A stretch of DNA of 64,000 nucleotides. It comes from Hydnum rufescens UP504 (lineage: Eukaryota; Basidiomycota; Agaricomycetes; Cantharellales; Hydnaceae). The notes below the pieces were generated by a model. The model was not told where the DNA came from. It ran no database searches and saw only the letters and a program-made list of their open reading frames with translations. Both the position numbers and the translations under genes were made by a program. Of the stretch, positions 34,420 to 45,549 are shown piece by piece; the first letter of the stretch is position 1; every line of letters starts with the position of its first letter. Location: positions 14,249 to 78,248 of the forward strand of contig MU128989.1 of NCBI GenBank assembly GCA_014904985.1. Reading direction: 5' to 3'.

Positions 34420-37064
34420 ATGGCTCCTCCACAGTGGGCTGAGGGCACAAGTCGACTCAATTGGCTCCACCAGCACGGTCCCTTGTATCAAGCCGCTGTG
34501 CATGGAAAGACCAAAGTTCCATTTCTCGAAAGACTCTATCATGACTGGTTTGAGGAATATCACTGGAGCCTTGATATTAGGGCCGAGCCCAATCCCATGA
34601 TGGTATATATTGAGCCCATGGATGAAGAGGGAATTTTAAGAAAAAACAAAGCCATTATCTTTAGAAAAGAGGTACGTTCACATTTTATTTTCTTTGCCAC
34701 CCTAATTTTTCTCATCATATATACAGTCGATAGCTCGGTGGTACTGGAATAGATATGACGACTCAAACTCTGGGAAGCTGAAGGTCATTTCCCACAATCC
34801 TTTCCCCACTGTCAATGCCAGCAATCTCCTCTTGGCGAGTAAGGTCAGATCATCAGCCAAGATGAAACCGAAAATCGCCCAGGTTGAGCACGTCTATTCG
34901 GTGAAATATTATGTGAATAAAATACAACTGCTTCTCAATGCGCACTGGGCCCAAGAAAAGGGAAAGATGGGCCCAAATGGCAAGCCCATTAGCAAGATTT
35001 CAGTATCCCAGGCCCTAACGAAAGAAATGTGGGAAAATGAGTCTCCAGAGGTTCGTGCCCAGGTCAAGACGGAGCACCAGAGCCAATACAAAGAAGCCAT
35101 AGAGGAATATGAATGCATTCAATTAATTGGTTCTCAGTCTCCACAGCAATTTCAGAAGTAAGTCTTTCACTTGGATAACTGCCTCTCAGCGATCTAATAG
35201 TTTTACAGTGCCATAGACCATCTGTATACCTACCTCCAGCAGGTTTCCATGGTGGTTACCGATCATACTGGCTTCGCGATCACAATCGTTGTTGGTGGGC
35301 CTTCGCCTGCTGCCAGTGGTGAGCTTATCACAAGCCAGTAAGTGGTGGAAATACATATATTTATCAGGCAGGTTTGCTTATATCTAATGTTTAGTGTGCA
35401 TAAGGGAGAAATTGCAGGTGATAACCCAATTGACTTCGGCAGTTATGCACATGAGACCTTCAATGATGTTTTAATGCTGAAATTCACTGAGTTCCTTACA
35501 AAAACATTTCATAAGTTTCTATTTGTATGTTTCTCATGAAGCCTGCTGATAATTCTTATGCAGCTCAGGACATACGCAATGCACAATCATTGACGCCACC
35601 GAAGTCAGCCACCCCTGCAGCAGTGTCGCCGGTTACCAATGGCCATAGTAACCCAACCCCAGCCCTGACTATTGCTACTCCTACAAGCACACCAGGAGCC
35701 ACATCCATCACTACGGAACACGACCCTACAGCATCCACACATTCTTCCACTCCCCTGTCGGCACGCAGCCCCGCCACACCCTCTGCTAGTGGTCTGGACG
35801 ATGGGGACAGAATTGGCGGGTTAGCAGGTGGGGATGATGCCTGCGGCTTTGACGGCAAGGATGACACTGGCCTAGATGATGGCGTCACTGACCATGGTAG
35901 TGAGGATGAGCGAGCTGCATTTAATTGGCAGCCAGATCACTGGTCCTTGCCCCGCACCCAAGTGTCTCACACAGACACCTTGTCCAATATGTCATCCCCA
36001 TTGTTGTTGTTGTCTACATTGTCACTGTTGTCAGCAACCTCCACATTGCCAGGAACGGGGGTATTGTTGTCACCGGGAACAACTCATGGATTATCTTCTG
36101 TCTTTCCAACTCCCTCTGTGACTTCTGATGCCGCACACAGTGGAACAATTCCACAACATTCAAAGAGCAATCAGAAGCACTATGGTGCTAAGCGTAAGGC
36201 ATGCACATCAGACATATCAGCAACGATGTCCCTCCCCACCCCAAGAAACGTATGACTCCCGACGAATCTCCTACCGAATCTTCGCCAGACTCTCCAAGTC
36301 AATTGTCAGACAATCGAGTCCAGTCTTTTCCGGAAAAGCAGATCCATCCTTTGGACCCCCTGGCTTCATCACAGGGATCTCGAAGGCCTAAGAAACACCT
36401 TCCCAACCTGACGTCGAAAACCTCAGACTCCAGAGATGACATTAAATGGTATGCAGACCACCTGGAGTGCATGGACGAGCTCATATCCTCAAAGTAATGG
36501 AGCGTTCTTCTCACCAATTGGATCCTTATTGAAGACCTTCTAGGCAACTCAAAAGAAAGCATAGGTCCCAGTACCTATTCTTATGCTTTTGTTTGACACT
36601 GATTCGACACTTACGTACAGACTTCTCGACTCTCTACTGAGCACCATCCAATTGCTATCCACCAATGGGTCAAACGCACTCGGAGTCTTACTTGGATGCC
36701 CGATTTATCAGATGTGCACACTCTAAGTGTGTATGGAAATGATTGTCGGGATTGGTGGACATTTTATCAACCTAAATGGAGGATCAGGAAGCCCAATAGC
36801 AAAGAGTTTGTGCATTCTGATGGTAATGGAGACTGGTTGTCCCTGCTTGTTGGTGGAAACAACGGCTTGCTGTTGCATGTTATGTCCTTGGCATGGTGGG
36901 GGAATGCCTGCCTTAACAATGCGAAAGAGAAGAAAAAGTGGACTTCTGCAGTCAAAGAAGTCTCATGGGTGTTCCACCGCATGCACATATCGCATGCGAA
37001 GGAGATACTTCTCCCTCCATTGGTTCCTGTTTCGCTTCCTCTACATAGTCTAGCTAAGCTGTGA
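34420..37064 (+). CDS. Large multi-exon protein of unknown function, module copy 1
   Basis: The start ATG (34420) gives MAPPQWAEGTSRLNWL. Supported introns are 34672-34726 (55 bp), 35158-35208 and 35338-35394, giving readable joins RKE|SIARWYWNRYDD, QQFQ|NAIDHLYTYL and ITS|HVHKGEIAGDNPID. A conserved-looking block TDHTGFAITIVVGGPSP lies at about 35260-35320. A long Ser/Thr/Pro-rich region (35560-36480) follows. The last exon (about 36640-37064) has a Trp-rich block: HQWVKRTRSL, WWTFYQPKWR, GDWLSLLVGGNNGL, LAWWG. Exact splices after 35510 are uncertain. Copy 2 (51560-56358) shows the same blocks in order. I believe relatives are common, transposon-associated hypothetical proteins in Agaricomycetes, but know no function. 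Confidence 0.6.
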
Positions 37065-37600
37065 CTCCAATAAAATTTTCATGAAAATCGTCTAAGTTAC
37101 ATTATTTCCGGCCTGTATTCCTGGCGTTGAGTCCTTATACCCAAGTACAGTATGAGTCGAAGATGTCACCACCAAGACTGACACCATGATCAAGGAAGTC
37201 AAAGATGATGGATGCGGCAAGAAAAAGAAGACAAAGCAGTGAGGTCAAGAATGAGAATCAAGGTCCCACCCTGATGATGCCCACTTGGATGCACGACATG
37301 TGACTAAAGACTGCCCACTCCTCTTTCTATGAGGGTCCTAGCAATGACTAGCAGGCTGCCTCACTATGCATATCCTCTCTGCTGAAGGTCAATCCTGTTC
37401 TGGGTAATCTGAATCAGTAAGTGTTGTGATATCATGCATGTCTGCACCATTCTCAATTGTACCCTAGTGACCAAGCTGAAGACCTCTTCCCCCGCTCATC
37501 CTGCTACTTCCCCACCTCTCCCAGGCCTCAGAGTGTTAGTGTTGGGCTAGGAACGGCTGTACAGGTGCTTTCAGCTATTATGTAATCCAATGCTGTATTT
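37065..37600. other. No gene seen
   Basis: 3' flank of the module gene. No conserved frame is visible. Confidence 0.5.
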
Positions 37601-37605
37601 TGACG

Positions 37606-37740
37606 GATGAATATAGTAATTCCTAGTATAGTAATTCCCAATATAGTAATGCCTAGTATAGGAATTCCTAATATAGTAATGCCTAATATAGTAATTCCCA
37701 ATATGGTAATTCCCAATATGGCAATTCCTAATATGGTAAC
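37606..37740. repeat. 15 bp tandem repeat, about nine units
   Basis: The unit TATAGTAATTCCCAA, with small variants, is repeated in register. Open frames across it encode only a trivial Ile/Pro/Asn or Ile/Thr/Leu/Gly repeat. Confidence 0.95.
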
Positions 37741-37924
37741 CAAGTATTATATGGGCAGTGATAAGGAAGGGAATGGTGCTGTCAGGCTATTTCACGGTAT
37801 CAATGGTATTGATATGTCCCAATATATCAGGCATGGTAAGTTACCTTGTGGTAGTTAGCGGGGTTTATATATGACTTAACAATGGTACCATACCATGTTT
37901 GATATATCCATACTACAGTATGGG

Positions 37925-38650
37925 CTGGTCAAAAAGGAATGTCTAGAGGCTCTATGGTCCTCCTGGGATTACACCTGGAGCTGAGCAGAGGAAAATGAAC
38001 AAAACTCCAAATTCCTGATTCCTGCTTTCGTCAGGGACATCCGCTATAGGATCAATGCTCCAGATCACCCCAAGTTCAAAAATCTATTCAAGCCTTGGTA
38101 TTGTAGCGACGCACTTCACGCTAGATACCTCCAGATCACACGAGTGATTGCAGTACTATTGGCTTACTCTAATTACATCATCGCCCACCAATTATTCACC
38201 AGCTCCCATCCACCATACGAAAGCCCAGAGGACATGGCTACAGTCCTGTGGTATTTGAGCGCACCAGTTGGTTTCGCCTGGGACAAACTGGCTGATGAGA
38301 CCATGGACTCCTTGCTTTGGAAACAGTTACATGCCTACTATCAGTCACGGGTCACGTTGCCGCTACCGTGTAATTGCCGTTTCCTCTCTACCTCCTTCAA
38401 TTCTCACACAGCAGGTTCCAAACTTTCCATGTAGATGTAGGGTATCTACAGCAAAGTATCTATGACAAAAAACTGGCAAATTTCATTGATTTGTTGTCTC
38501 TTTGTGTTATTTTAAGTGTTCAGGCAAACAGAATTTGTTGCTTCCGAACCACCCGAAATGCTTCTCCTAAATATTTAGGGCATCCCTTGCCCCCAAATTA
38601 TCATAGTCCCATTGAGTATGTTCCTAAGAAGCTATCTGCCTAATTTCTGC
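37925..38650 (+). pseudogene. Unidentified element-related coding fragment
   Basis: The plus-strand frame from about 37990 reads coherently (FLIPAFVRDIRYRINAPDHP; WYCSDALHARYLQITRVIAV; SAPVGFAWDKLADETMDSLL) to about 38345, where a splice or frame change moves it. A further piece (NASPKYLGHPLPPNYHSPIEY) ends at 38643. A TGA lies at about 37982. The codon-like periodicity and the adjacent LTR-like segment suggest the Gag or accessory part of a retroelement. I do not recognise the family. Confidence 0.35.
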
Positions 38651-38819
38651 CTTCCTAGGGGTGATCTGGACAAATGAGGTGCACCAGAATACTGGTGCCT
38701 AAATCTGATTTGGTGTTTCCCATAAACAAACAACTTTCAACTCTGTCCAACTCCATGTCACCCCAAGCCCCTCTTGGCATCAACCTCAGCCCCGACCTAG
38801 ATGGACAACACCTCATATC

Positions 38820-39770
38820 AACATGATGGAAACCCCCAACACGGCCATTGGTTCAGCTCTCCAGTATGCAACAGACAGCATGGCTGTGTACCTGGGTCTG
38901 CCACCACCTCTCATTCATTTTAACACACCTAAAGACACACCAGACAATGAGGCAGCAGAGGTTCTACTGGTGCTGGGAGCAGGGCGATGAGATTCAGAGC
39001 AACGGCAATTAAGCAGGTTGCCGAACTACTTGGGCACAAAATGGGTGGTCAATGCGGATCCGTCATACCACCCTCAATTTTGCACAGAATCCCTTATAAT
39101 TTTTAGGACTTGTTTATAGTATCATTGGACCTATTCATGCCAAGTTTGAGGGCAAACGGAGCTCTCTAGCACCTTCGGGAATGATTTTGGTAACTTCGCG
39201 GCAATTACCCCATAAATGATAGTACAGGCTTTGCACGTTTGCAGATTCCAGCTGTACCATTCACACAATGGAAGCTCTACCAGAATCCCAACTTGTACTA
39301 CTGCAAAACGGTTATTTCGCAAGCGACGAAGCCAGATTACAGGAACCACTCATCCTCTGCAACCCCTTTGAAGGAGACACCCCCCCATTCCCAGGGGAGA
39401 ACAATCGGGAGACTTACAAATGGGAAGACATATTCCCAGGTCCCCCTCCCTGCCCCAACAACTTCGACATACTGGATAACGTGACCAAGCACCTGTACTC
39501 AGCCGCATACTACTGACCAGATGGAACCTTCATGACAGCTGCCAAATGACGAGTTGTAAATGCCGGACCACCCCTGAACGAGAACACCACGGAACCCAGC
39601 ATCTCGCAATTCAATGTACCCATATCCTCACCAACTTGGGGGGATGAGGTCCCTACCATGGAGACCACCAATGGTACTTCAAGGAGCAGCACAGACACAG
39701 ATGACTGGTGGAACCAACTGCCACATTGCCAGTTCCTGTCAGGATCAAATTGACATTTGCTTCTGCCTAA
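38820..39770 (+). pseudogene. Unidentified element-related coding fragments
   Basis: Readable stretches are METPNTAIGSALQYATDS (about 38827), LGTKWVVNADPSYHPQF (about 39030) and, from about 39268, LLQNGYFASDEARLQEPLIL and YKWEDIFPGPPPCPNNFDIL, continuing to WWNQLPHCQFLSGSN at 39750. In-frame TGA codons occur after LGAGR (about 38986) and at 39516 and 39547. The frames suggest one longer protein decayed by stops and shifts. No domain is recognised. Confidence 0.35.
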
Positions 39771-39812
39771 GGACTTACCCGTCAGAGTATCATTCTTCAT
39801 CGACTCTATCAT

Positions 39813-40190
39813 ATGGCACCTACTTCCTCAAATGCTCTTGTCTCCTCTCTCCCTCCATTCACTATGGGGGTTATTGTCATCCTTGCCATTATTGGCATTT
39901 CTCTTATTATTATTGCCCTCATTCTATCGGGCCTCGGCCAGCAGGCTATGGGCTGGGTAGTCAACCAGTGGCAGTATTGGTGCCCTTGTCAGCACCTGTC
40001 ATTCCCTCATTCCCCACGTGAGTCCATGGAGTTGCCAATCCAGACTCCCCCTCCTCCTCCTCTACCCCCAGTCCCTGAATCCACATCACCTGTCCCAATC
40101 TGTACTCCATCCACATCATTATGGTCCTTTGACACTTTGGACACCTTTGGAGTACCCAGGCATACACTGCCTTGGAAGTACATACGCTAA
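39813..40190 (+). CDS. Small single-pass membrane protein just before an LTR-like segment
   Basis: This is an intact 125-codon frame. Residues about 17-43 (PFTMGVIVILAIIGISLIII and following) form one strong hydrophobic helix, followed by a WW/Cys segment (WQYWCPCQH), a Pro-rich tract (PPPPPLPP) and an aromatic tail ending HTLPWKYIR. It lies 3' of the fragments at 38820-39770 and ends about 10 bases before a purine run (AAGGGGGATA) and the LTR-like region at 40195. That is where an envelope-like or accessory ORF of a retroelement sits. There is no signal peptide or fusion motif that I can name. Function unknown. Confidence 0.4.
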   Translation: MAPTSSNALVSSLPPFTMGVIVILAIIGISLIIIALILSGLGQQAMGWVVNQWQYWCPCQHLSFPHSPRESMELPIQTPPPPPLPPVPESTSPVPICTPSTSLWSFDTLDTFGVPRHTLPWKYIR

Positions 40191-40194
40191 GGGG

Positions 40195-40581
40195 GATACA
40201 TATGGAAGTTGGGGCATAGCCATGTGGAGGTGCGCACAGGATTTGTAACATGGCTGCATCAGCTTAGTGAGGCTTAGTGATGGTGGCTGTGGAGGCTGAC
40301 TGATGGGCTGTGGAGCCGGCATTCTAGGAGGATCCAGAAGGTTATGGAAGATGGTGGAAGGCTCTGGAAGGCTGGAGGCTGTGTGCAGGAAATAGTATTT
40401 ATAGCCCTTCACAGTTGGGGGATCACCAGTTTCGATCTCTCAGGATTCCCACTGTGATAGGTGTGAGACTTGTGTGTCCCTTGTTGTGTGGTGTATACTC
40501 AGGATTCCCACTGTGATAGTGTGTGGTTAATTAATCTCTTTCCTCTTTCTGTTTGTGGCTTCGACGGCAGTGTCACCCTGA
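40195..40581 (+). repeat. LTR-like region of an unidentified Gypsy-type element
   Basis: It is preceded by a purine run at 40189-40197, has a TATTTATAG box at about 40395, two AGGATTCCCACTGTGATAG repeats (40441 and 40501), and ends CACCCTGACA before a possible primer-binding stretch (GTTCTGACCACGG). No second copy is seen in the window, so the boundaries are guesses. Confidence 0.4.
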
Positions 40582-40609
40582 CAGTTCTGACCACGGTCAT
40601 GTATTCTGA

Positions 40610-41025
40610 ACTGGCATCGACTCGTCCCACTTACATACCACATACAACACCACAAGACTGACAAAGGGACCCCGCACAGGATCCAACTGTGTTCCAGGGA
40701 TACTGGAGGATGACAGACACTGGCAACCCAGGGAGGAGACCTCCTACCGACCTGAGGAAGTCTCACAAAGATCCAGCATGACCAGATGGCTGCGCTCACC
40801 AGACCACTGGGCCTACCCTTGCAAATTGCCATATGAGGAGATCGAAAATCGACGAGATCCGCTGTCACAAGCCATAGCCAGGTACCACACAGCCAGACCC
40901 AGCCAGATGGACCTCGCACCAGTACACCAAACCCTCCCACCCCCCCACCCCCAAATAGTGGGCCATGTACCCTTCGTAAATGCTGCGGACGGCTCCTGGC
41001 ACACCAGTAGACATACCAGTGATTA
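40610..41025 (+). pseudogene. Gag-like leader fragment after the LTR-like region
   Basis: The best frame reads GILEDDRHWQPREETSYRPE, RSSMTRWLRSPDHWAYPCKL and YHTARPSQMDLAPVHQTL and stops at 41024. It is cut by element 3 at TA 41024-41025. No recognised domain. Confidence 0.3.
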
Positions 41026-41120
41026 ATCAACTGCCCATAACTCCCAGAAATGGGTGATGTATCACTCTCTGTAACACATCTCTCCAAGAGTTAAAGGCAA
41101 CTGATACATCACAAGGTCTA
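41026..41120 (+). repeat. Left inverted end of element 3
   Basis: Shares ATCAACT at the tip, TGATGTATCACT about 50 bp in, and CTGATACATCAC at 41102 with the reverse complement of 47440-47519. Confidence 0.75.
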
Positions 41121-41145
41121 ATGGGTGAGAAATGCATTGTAAAAC

Positions 41146-41215
41146 TAAGGGTGGGTTTGAACCCTCAACCTCTCAATCAATTGACTTAGAGTCTCAACCC
41201 ACTGGGCCACAGCAG
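41146..41215 (-). ncRNA. tRNA-like sequence with A and B boxes inside element 3
   Basis: On the minus strand TGGCCCAGTGG (A box consensus TRGCNNAGYNGG) is followed about 40 bases later by GGTTCAAACCC (B box). A T-arm can form (GAGGGTTCAAACCC). The acceptor stem was not found. It may be a Pol III promoter remnant or a SINE piece. Confidence 0.4.
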
Positions 41216-41814
41216 TCTTACTCACTACTGAGCCTTTTTAGCATTCCTTATACTGCCACTCTTGCCAAAAGCAGAACTCGACTGAGCCAGGATCAAACAA
41301 TCCCTTTGGGTAGCTTATGTCAACTTCCTGATCTGCTCTGCACCGGAAACAATGTCACTACAATGCCAGTTAATAAATTTCCTTTTTTGGCACTCTCCTG
41401 GTACCCTAGCTATGTCCTTATCTCGGAATCACCACTCCTTATTGCAATATAGTACAATTAAAATACAAAAAAAAAATGTACACTAGGGCTTGCCCAGCCT
41501 GTCCCTGGTGTGTAAGGGGACTTCAAGTGGGGTTGAATATGATGCCCTAGTAGAATAAGAAATGGTATGTTAGTAAGAGGAAAACCTGCTGGGGGGGCCT
41601 GTAGTACATGTTGTATGAAAAACTCACACAATATTACCACGCCCGTTGTATCTGATTTGTTGTCATATAGCTTGCTGATACTTGGGGGGTGGGGTCTGGT
41701 CGGCTGCATGCTCCCGTATTTCACCCTGGACTTTGTCTGTGTATTCTTTGGGTGGGGTATCATGCAGTGGAGGTCCCTAGAATAATAATACGTTAGTAAA
41801 GAACAAAAAATCAA
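41216..41814. other. Spacer of element 3 with a weak hairpin unit
   Basis: A degraded unit (CTAG-AATAAG...TTAGTAAGAGG, 41548-41580) without clear hairpins precedes the array. No gene is seen. Confidence 0.5.
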
Positions 41815-44795
41815 AGGCAATGCCAAAAGAGCAGCTGGTGCTGCTCTTTTGGCATTGTCATACATCCTGTAATCAAAAGACTCACCTGATATTGCCACAC
41901 ACCTGCCGAAGCAGGCGTGTGGCACTGTCTTTGATTGGTTGTCAGATAGGTATTTGATGGGGGTCATGTTCACCCTCATTGGGCATGTCTTCATGCAGGG
42001 GAGATCTACAGTGGCAAATAATATGGTGGTTAATAAAAAAAACAGAAGTGGTGCCAGAAGAGCAGCAGTTGCTGCTCTTCTGGCATGGTTGTACATCTTA
42101 TAACGAGAGACTTACAAGATATTACCACACACCCGCCGCAGTGGGTGTGTGGCATGGTGGCTTCCTCCTTTGTCACACACCGCCTGGGCATTAGGGCCAT
42201 GGCATGCATGGCTGTGGGGTTGTTGGGTGGTGTTCTCACAGGTTTTGACAGGGGGGTCCGTATCGGGTTGCAGGTGGCTGCGCACATCTGTGTTTCATCT
42301 TGGATCTCGGCTGTGTTCTTGTCAAGTGGAGTTTCGTGCATTGAGAGGACACCTAGAATAATAAATAATATGTTAGTTTTAAAAAAAAAAACAGAAACAG
42401 TGCCAAAAGAGCAGCTACTGCTGCTCTTTGGGTGCTGTTGTATGTTGCTGTGGAAAACTCACCAGGTATTACCACACCTGCCGCAGTGGGTGTGTGGTAC
42501 CATATTATCCATCGTTGTGTTTGTTGCAGGCGTTTGGGGACCAGGACATCAAATCGGGCCTTGGGTGGCTGTGTATGTCCGTATTTTGCCTTGAGTTTCA
42601 TGGCTTTTGTGTAGTGAAGGGGACCTAGAATGCAGGAATAATAATACATTAGTAAAAAGACAAACTGGAGGTAGCGCCAAAAGAGAAGCTCCTGCTGCTC
42701 TTTTGGCACTGTTGTACATACACATTGTAATAGAAATTTACAACCTATTACCACACACCCGCCTTGGTGGGTGTGTGGTGCTCTATTTCATTTGTTGCTG
42801 TGTTCGTTGGGAATTTCGGTACTGGGACCTCGGATCAGGTCTTGAGGGGCTGTGCACACCCTCATTTCACCTTGGGCATCTGGTTTCTTTCGCTCAGGTT
42901 TTGCGCAGTGAAGGGAGACCTAGAATAAATGAATGATACATTAGTAAAAATAAAATAAAATTGGAGGTAGCGCCAAAAGAGCAGCTGATGCTGCTCTTTT
43001 GGCACTGTAGTACACCCTGTAAAGGAAAACTCACCCAATAGTGTACCACAGACCTGCTGGAGCAGGTGTGGCACCATATCTAACTTGTTGTGTACATTGC
43101 AGGTGTTTGGGGGCAGCAGTTTTGGATGGCTGCATACGTCTGTATTTCACCTTGGGCCTTGTCCGTGCTGGCTTTGGGTGGGGGTTCACACAGAGAGAAG
43201 AGACCTAGAATAATAAGTACATTAGTAGAAAAAAAAGAGACAGGTGGCACCAAAAGAGCAGCTGGTGCTGCTCTTTTGGTGCTGTTGTACAAGTCGTAAT
43301 GAAAGACTTGCCTAATAGTACCACACCTGCCACAGCAGGTGTGTGGTGCTGTATTTAGTTTGTCATCGGATAGATTCAGGGCTGGGCCCTCTGATGAGGT
43401 TTGAGTGGCTGCGCACATTGTATTCATCTCGTGCCTTGTCTATTTTCTTCAGGTAGGGTATTGAGGGAGAACCTAGAATAATAATATAAATAATAATATT
43501 TCAGTAAAGAAAAACAACCAAAGGCAATGCCAAAAGAGCAGCTGGTGCTGCTCTTTTGGTGTTGTTGTACACCCCGTGTGAAGAAGAACTCATCTAATAT
43601 TGCCACACACCTGCCAAAGCAGGTGTGTGGCGCCATACTTGTTTCGTCGTCGCATGGGTTGCAGATAATCAAGAATTGGGGTCTTGGGCAACTGCGTGCT
43701 CCCATATTTCGCGGTGGGCACTGTCTGGGCATTCTTCAGGTCAATTTCACAGAGGGAGAAAGAACCTAGAGTAAGCAATACGTTGGTAAAAAAAATAACA
43801 TAAGCAACACCAAAAGAGCAGCTGGTGCTGCTCTTTTGGCATTGTGGTATGCCCCAGAATGAAAAAACCTCACCTAATATTGCCACACACCCGCCGAAGC
43901 AGGTGTGTGGCACCATGTTTGATTTGTCATTGCGGAGGTTGTGGATCGCCAGTGATGGAGGTTTCAGGTGGCTGTGCAGGTCTGTATGTCACCCTGGGCT
44001 TCATCTGTTTTCTTGTCAGGCAGGGTTTTGCTCAGCGAGGGGGAAGGAATCTAGAATAATGAATAATGAATAATATGTTGGTTCAAAAAAAGACCAGAAC
44101 CAGTGCCAAAAGAGCAGCAGTTGCTGCTCTTTTGGCACTGCCATATATGCTATAACGAAAAACTGACCACGTACTACCGCACACCCACCCCAGCAGGTGT
44201 GTGGTGCCAGGTTTTATCGGTCGTCATCTAGGTTGTAGGCATTTGGGGACTGGGCCCTTGGGTCGGATCTTGGCTTTCAGATGGGGTTCTGGGTGGCTGC
44301 GTATGTCGTCATTTCACCTTGGGCCTCGTCTGTCGGGTGGGGTTTCAGGCAGTGAGGGGAGAACTATAATAAAGAACAATATGTTAGTATTAAAAAAATG
44401 AGACAGCATCAAAAGAGCTGCTGCTGCTGCTCTTTTGATATTGTGGTACACCCCGTAATGAAAAAGAACTCACCTAATGGTGCCACACACCTGCCGAAGT
44501 GGGTGTGTGGCACTGTGTTTGATTCATTGGGGAAGTTGCAGATGCCCAGGGATGGGAATTTCGAGTGGCTGCACAGGTCCACATGTCGCCTCAGGCTTCA
44601 TCTGTTTTCTTGTCAAGTGGGGTTTCGCGCAGTGAGGGGATACCTATAATAAAGAATAATACATTAGTATAAATAAATAAATAAACAAATAACACAAGAC
44701 AGCACCAAAGGGCAGCTTCAGCTGCTCTTTTGGCACGGTCATACAAACCGGCATGCAAAACTGACTGTACATGGTATCCTGCTGCGGCAGGTGGT
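41815..44795 (-). repeat. Element 3 left arm: eleven double-hairpin units, minus orientation
   Basis: Hairpin A starts near 41821, 42053, 42400, 42673, 42971, 43248, 43527, 43809, 44104, 44407 and 44701 (spacing mostly 270-305 bp). Its stem is GCCAAAAGAGCAGC, unlike the GCAAAAAGAGCAGC of element 1. Hairpin B lies about 70 bp after each A. On the minus strand a typical unit reads GGCAATATTAG|GTGAGT, hairpin A, ACTAACATATTATTATTCTAG-like end. Minus-strand A loops include ACCA (four times), AACT, AGGA, ATCA and AGTA; B loops include TTCG (three), TGCG, TGTG and TTTG. Confidence 0.94.
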
Positions 44796-44827
44796 GTGCT
44801 CTGTCCTTACTGCTTTGAGTGCATGCT

Positions 44828-45475
44828 ACTCAATGCCGGCACTTGCCGGGATCGAAAGAGCACCCAAGTAGGGGCAGCACAAACACCACATTAAGGGATA
44901 ATAAGGACATAGACATGTAGTAAACAGTGAATAATAATATTATTGCAATGAAAGTGAGGAAAGGAAGGGTAGTGAGTTACATTTCCTTAAGGCACTATAT
45001 GGCAACAGTGCAAAGTGGATTGGGAGAGTGCCATGCATTATAATTGGCCCAAATTTGAATATCTTGGTGATATATGTGTATCGTGTGTGGGCGATAAAAA
45101 AAATTGGACGATCAGGCCATTTTTCAATTTCTCACACCTTCGATTCCCTACTTAGGGAATCGAAGGTGTGAGAAATTGAAAAATGGCCCGATCATCCAAT
45201 TTTTTTTATCGCCCATGCACGATACACATATATCACCAAGATATTCAAATTTGGGCCAATTATAATGCATGGCACTCTCCCAATCCACTTTGCACTGCTG
45301 CCATATAGTGCCTTAAGGAAATGTAACTCACTACCCTTCCTTTCCTCACTTTCATTGCAATAATATTATTATTCACTGTTTACTACATGTCTATGTCCTT
45401 ATTATCCCTTAATGTGGTGTTTGTGCTGCCCCTACTTGGGCACTCTTTCAATCCCGGCAAGTGCCGGCGTTGAGT
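44828..45475. repeat. Element 3 central palindrome
   Basis: Arms 44828-45150 and 45153-45475 are near-perfect reverse complements around a 2 bp spacer; mismatches are few (for example near 45085/45218). The end motif GCCGGCACTTGCCGGGATC with AAAGAGCACCCAAGT corresponds to that of elements 1 and 2. The arm sequence is clearly diverged from the other two elements. Confidence 0.97.
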
Positions 45476-45549
45476 TGTTTGTTTTGATGATTACCTAAGC
45501 ACATATATTGCAGTTATATAGCCCTCAACTACCCATAACACCAAGGGAA

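Noticed and set aside
37528..37858. Ile/Pro/Asn repeat protein
   Set aside because: Pure translation of a 15 bp tandem repeat, open in several frames on both strands.
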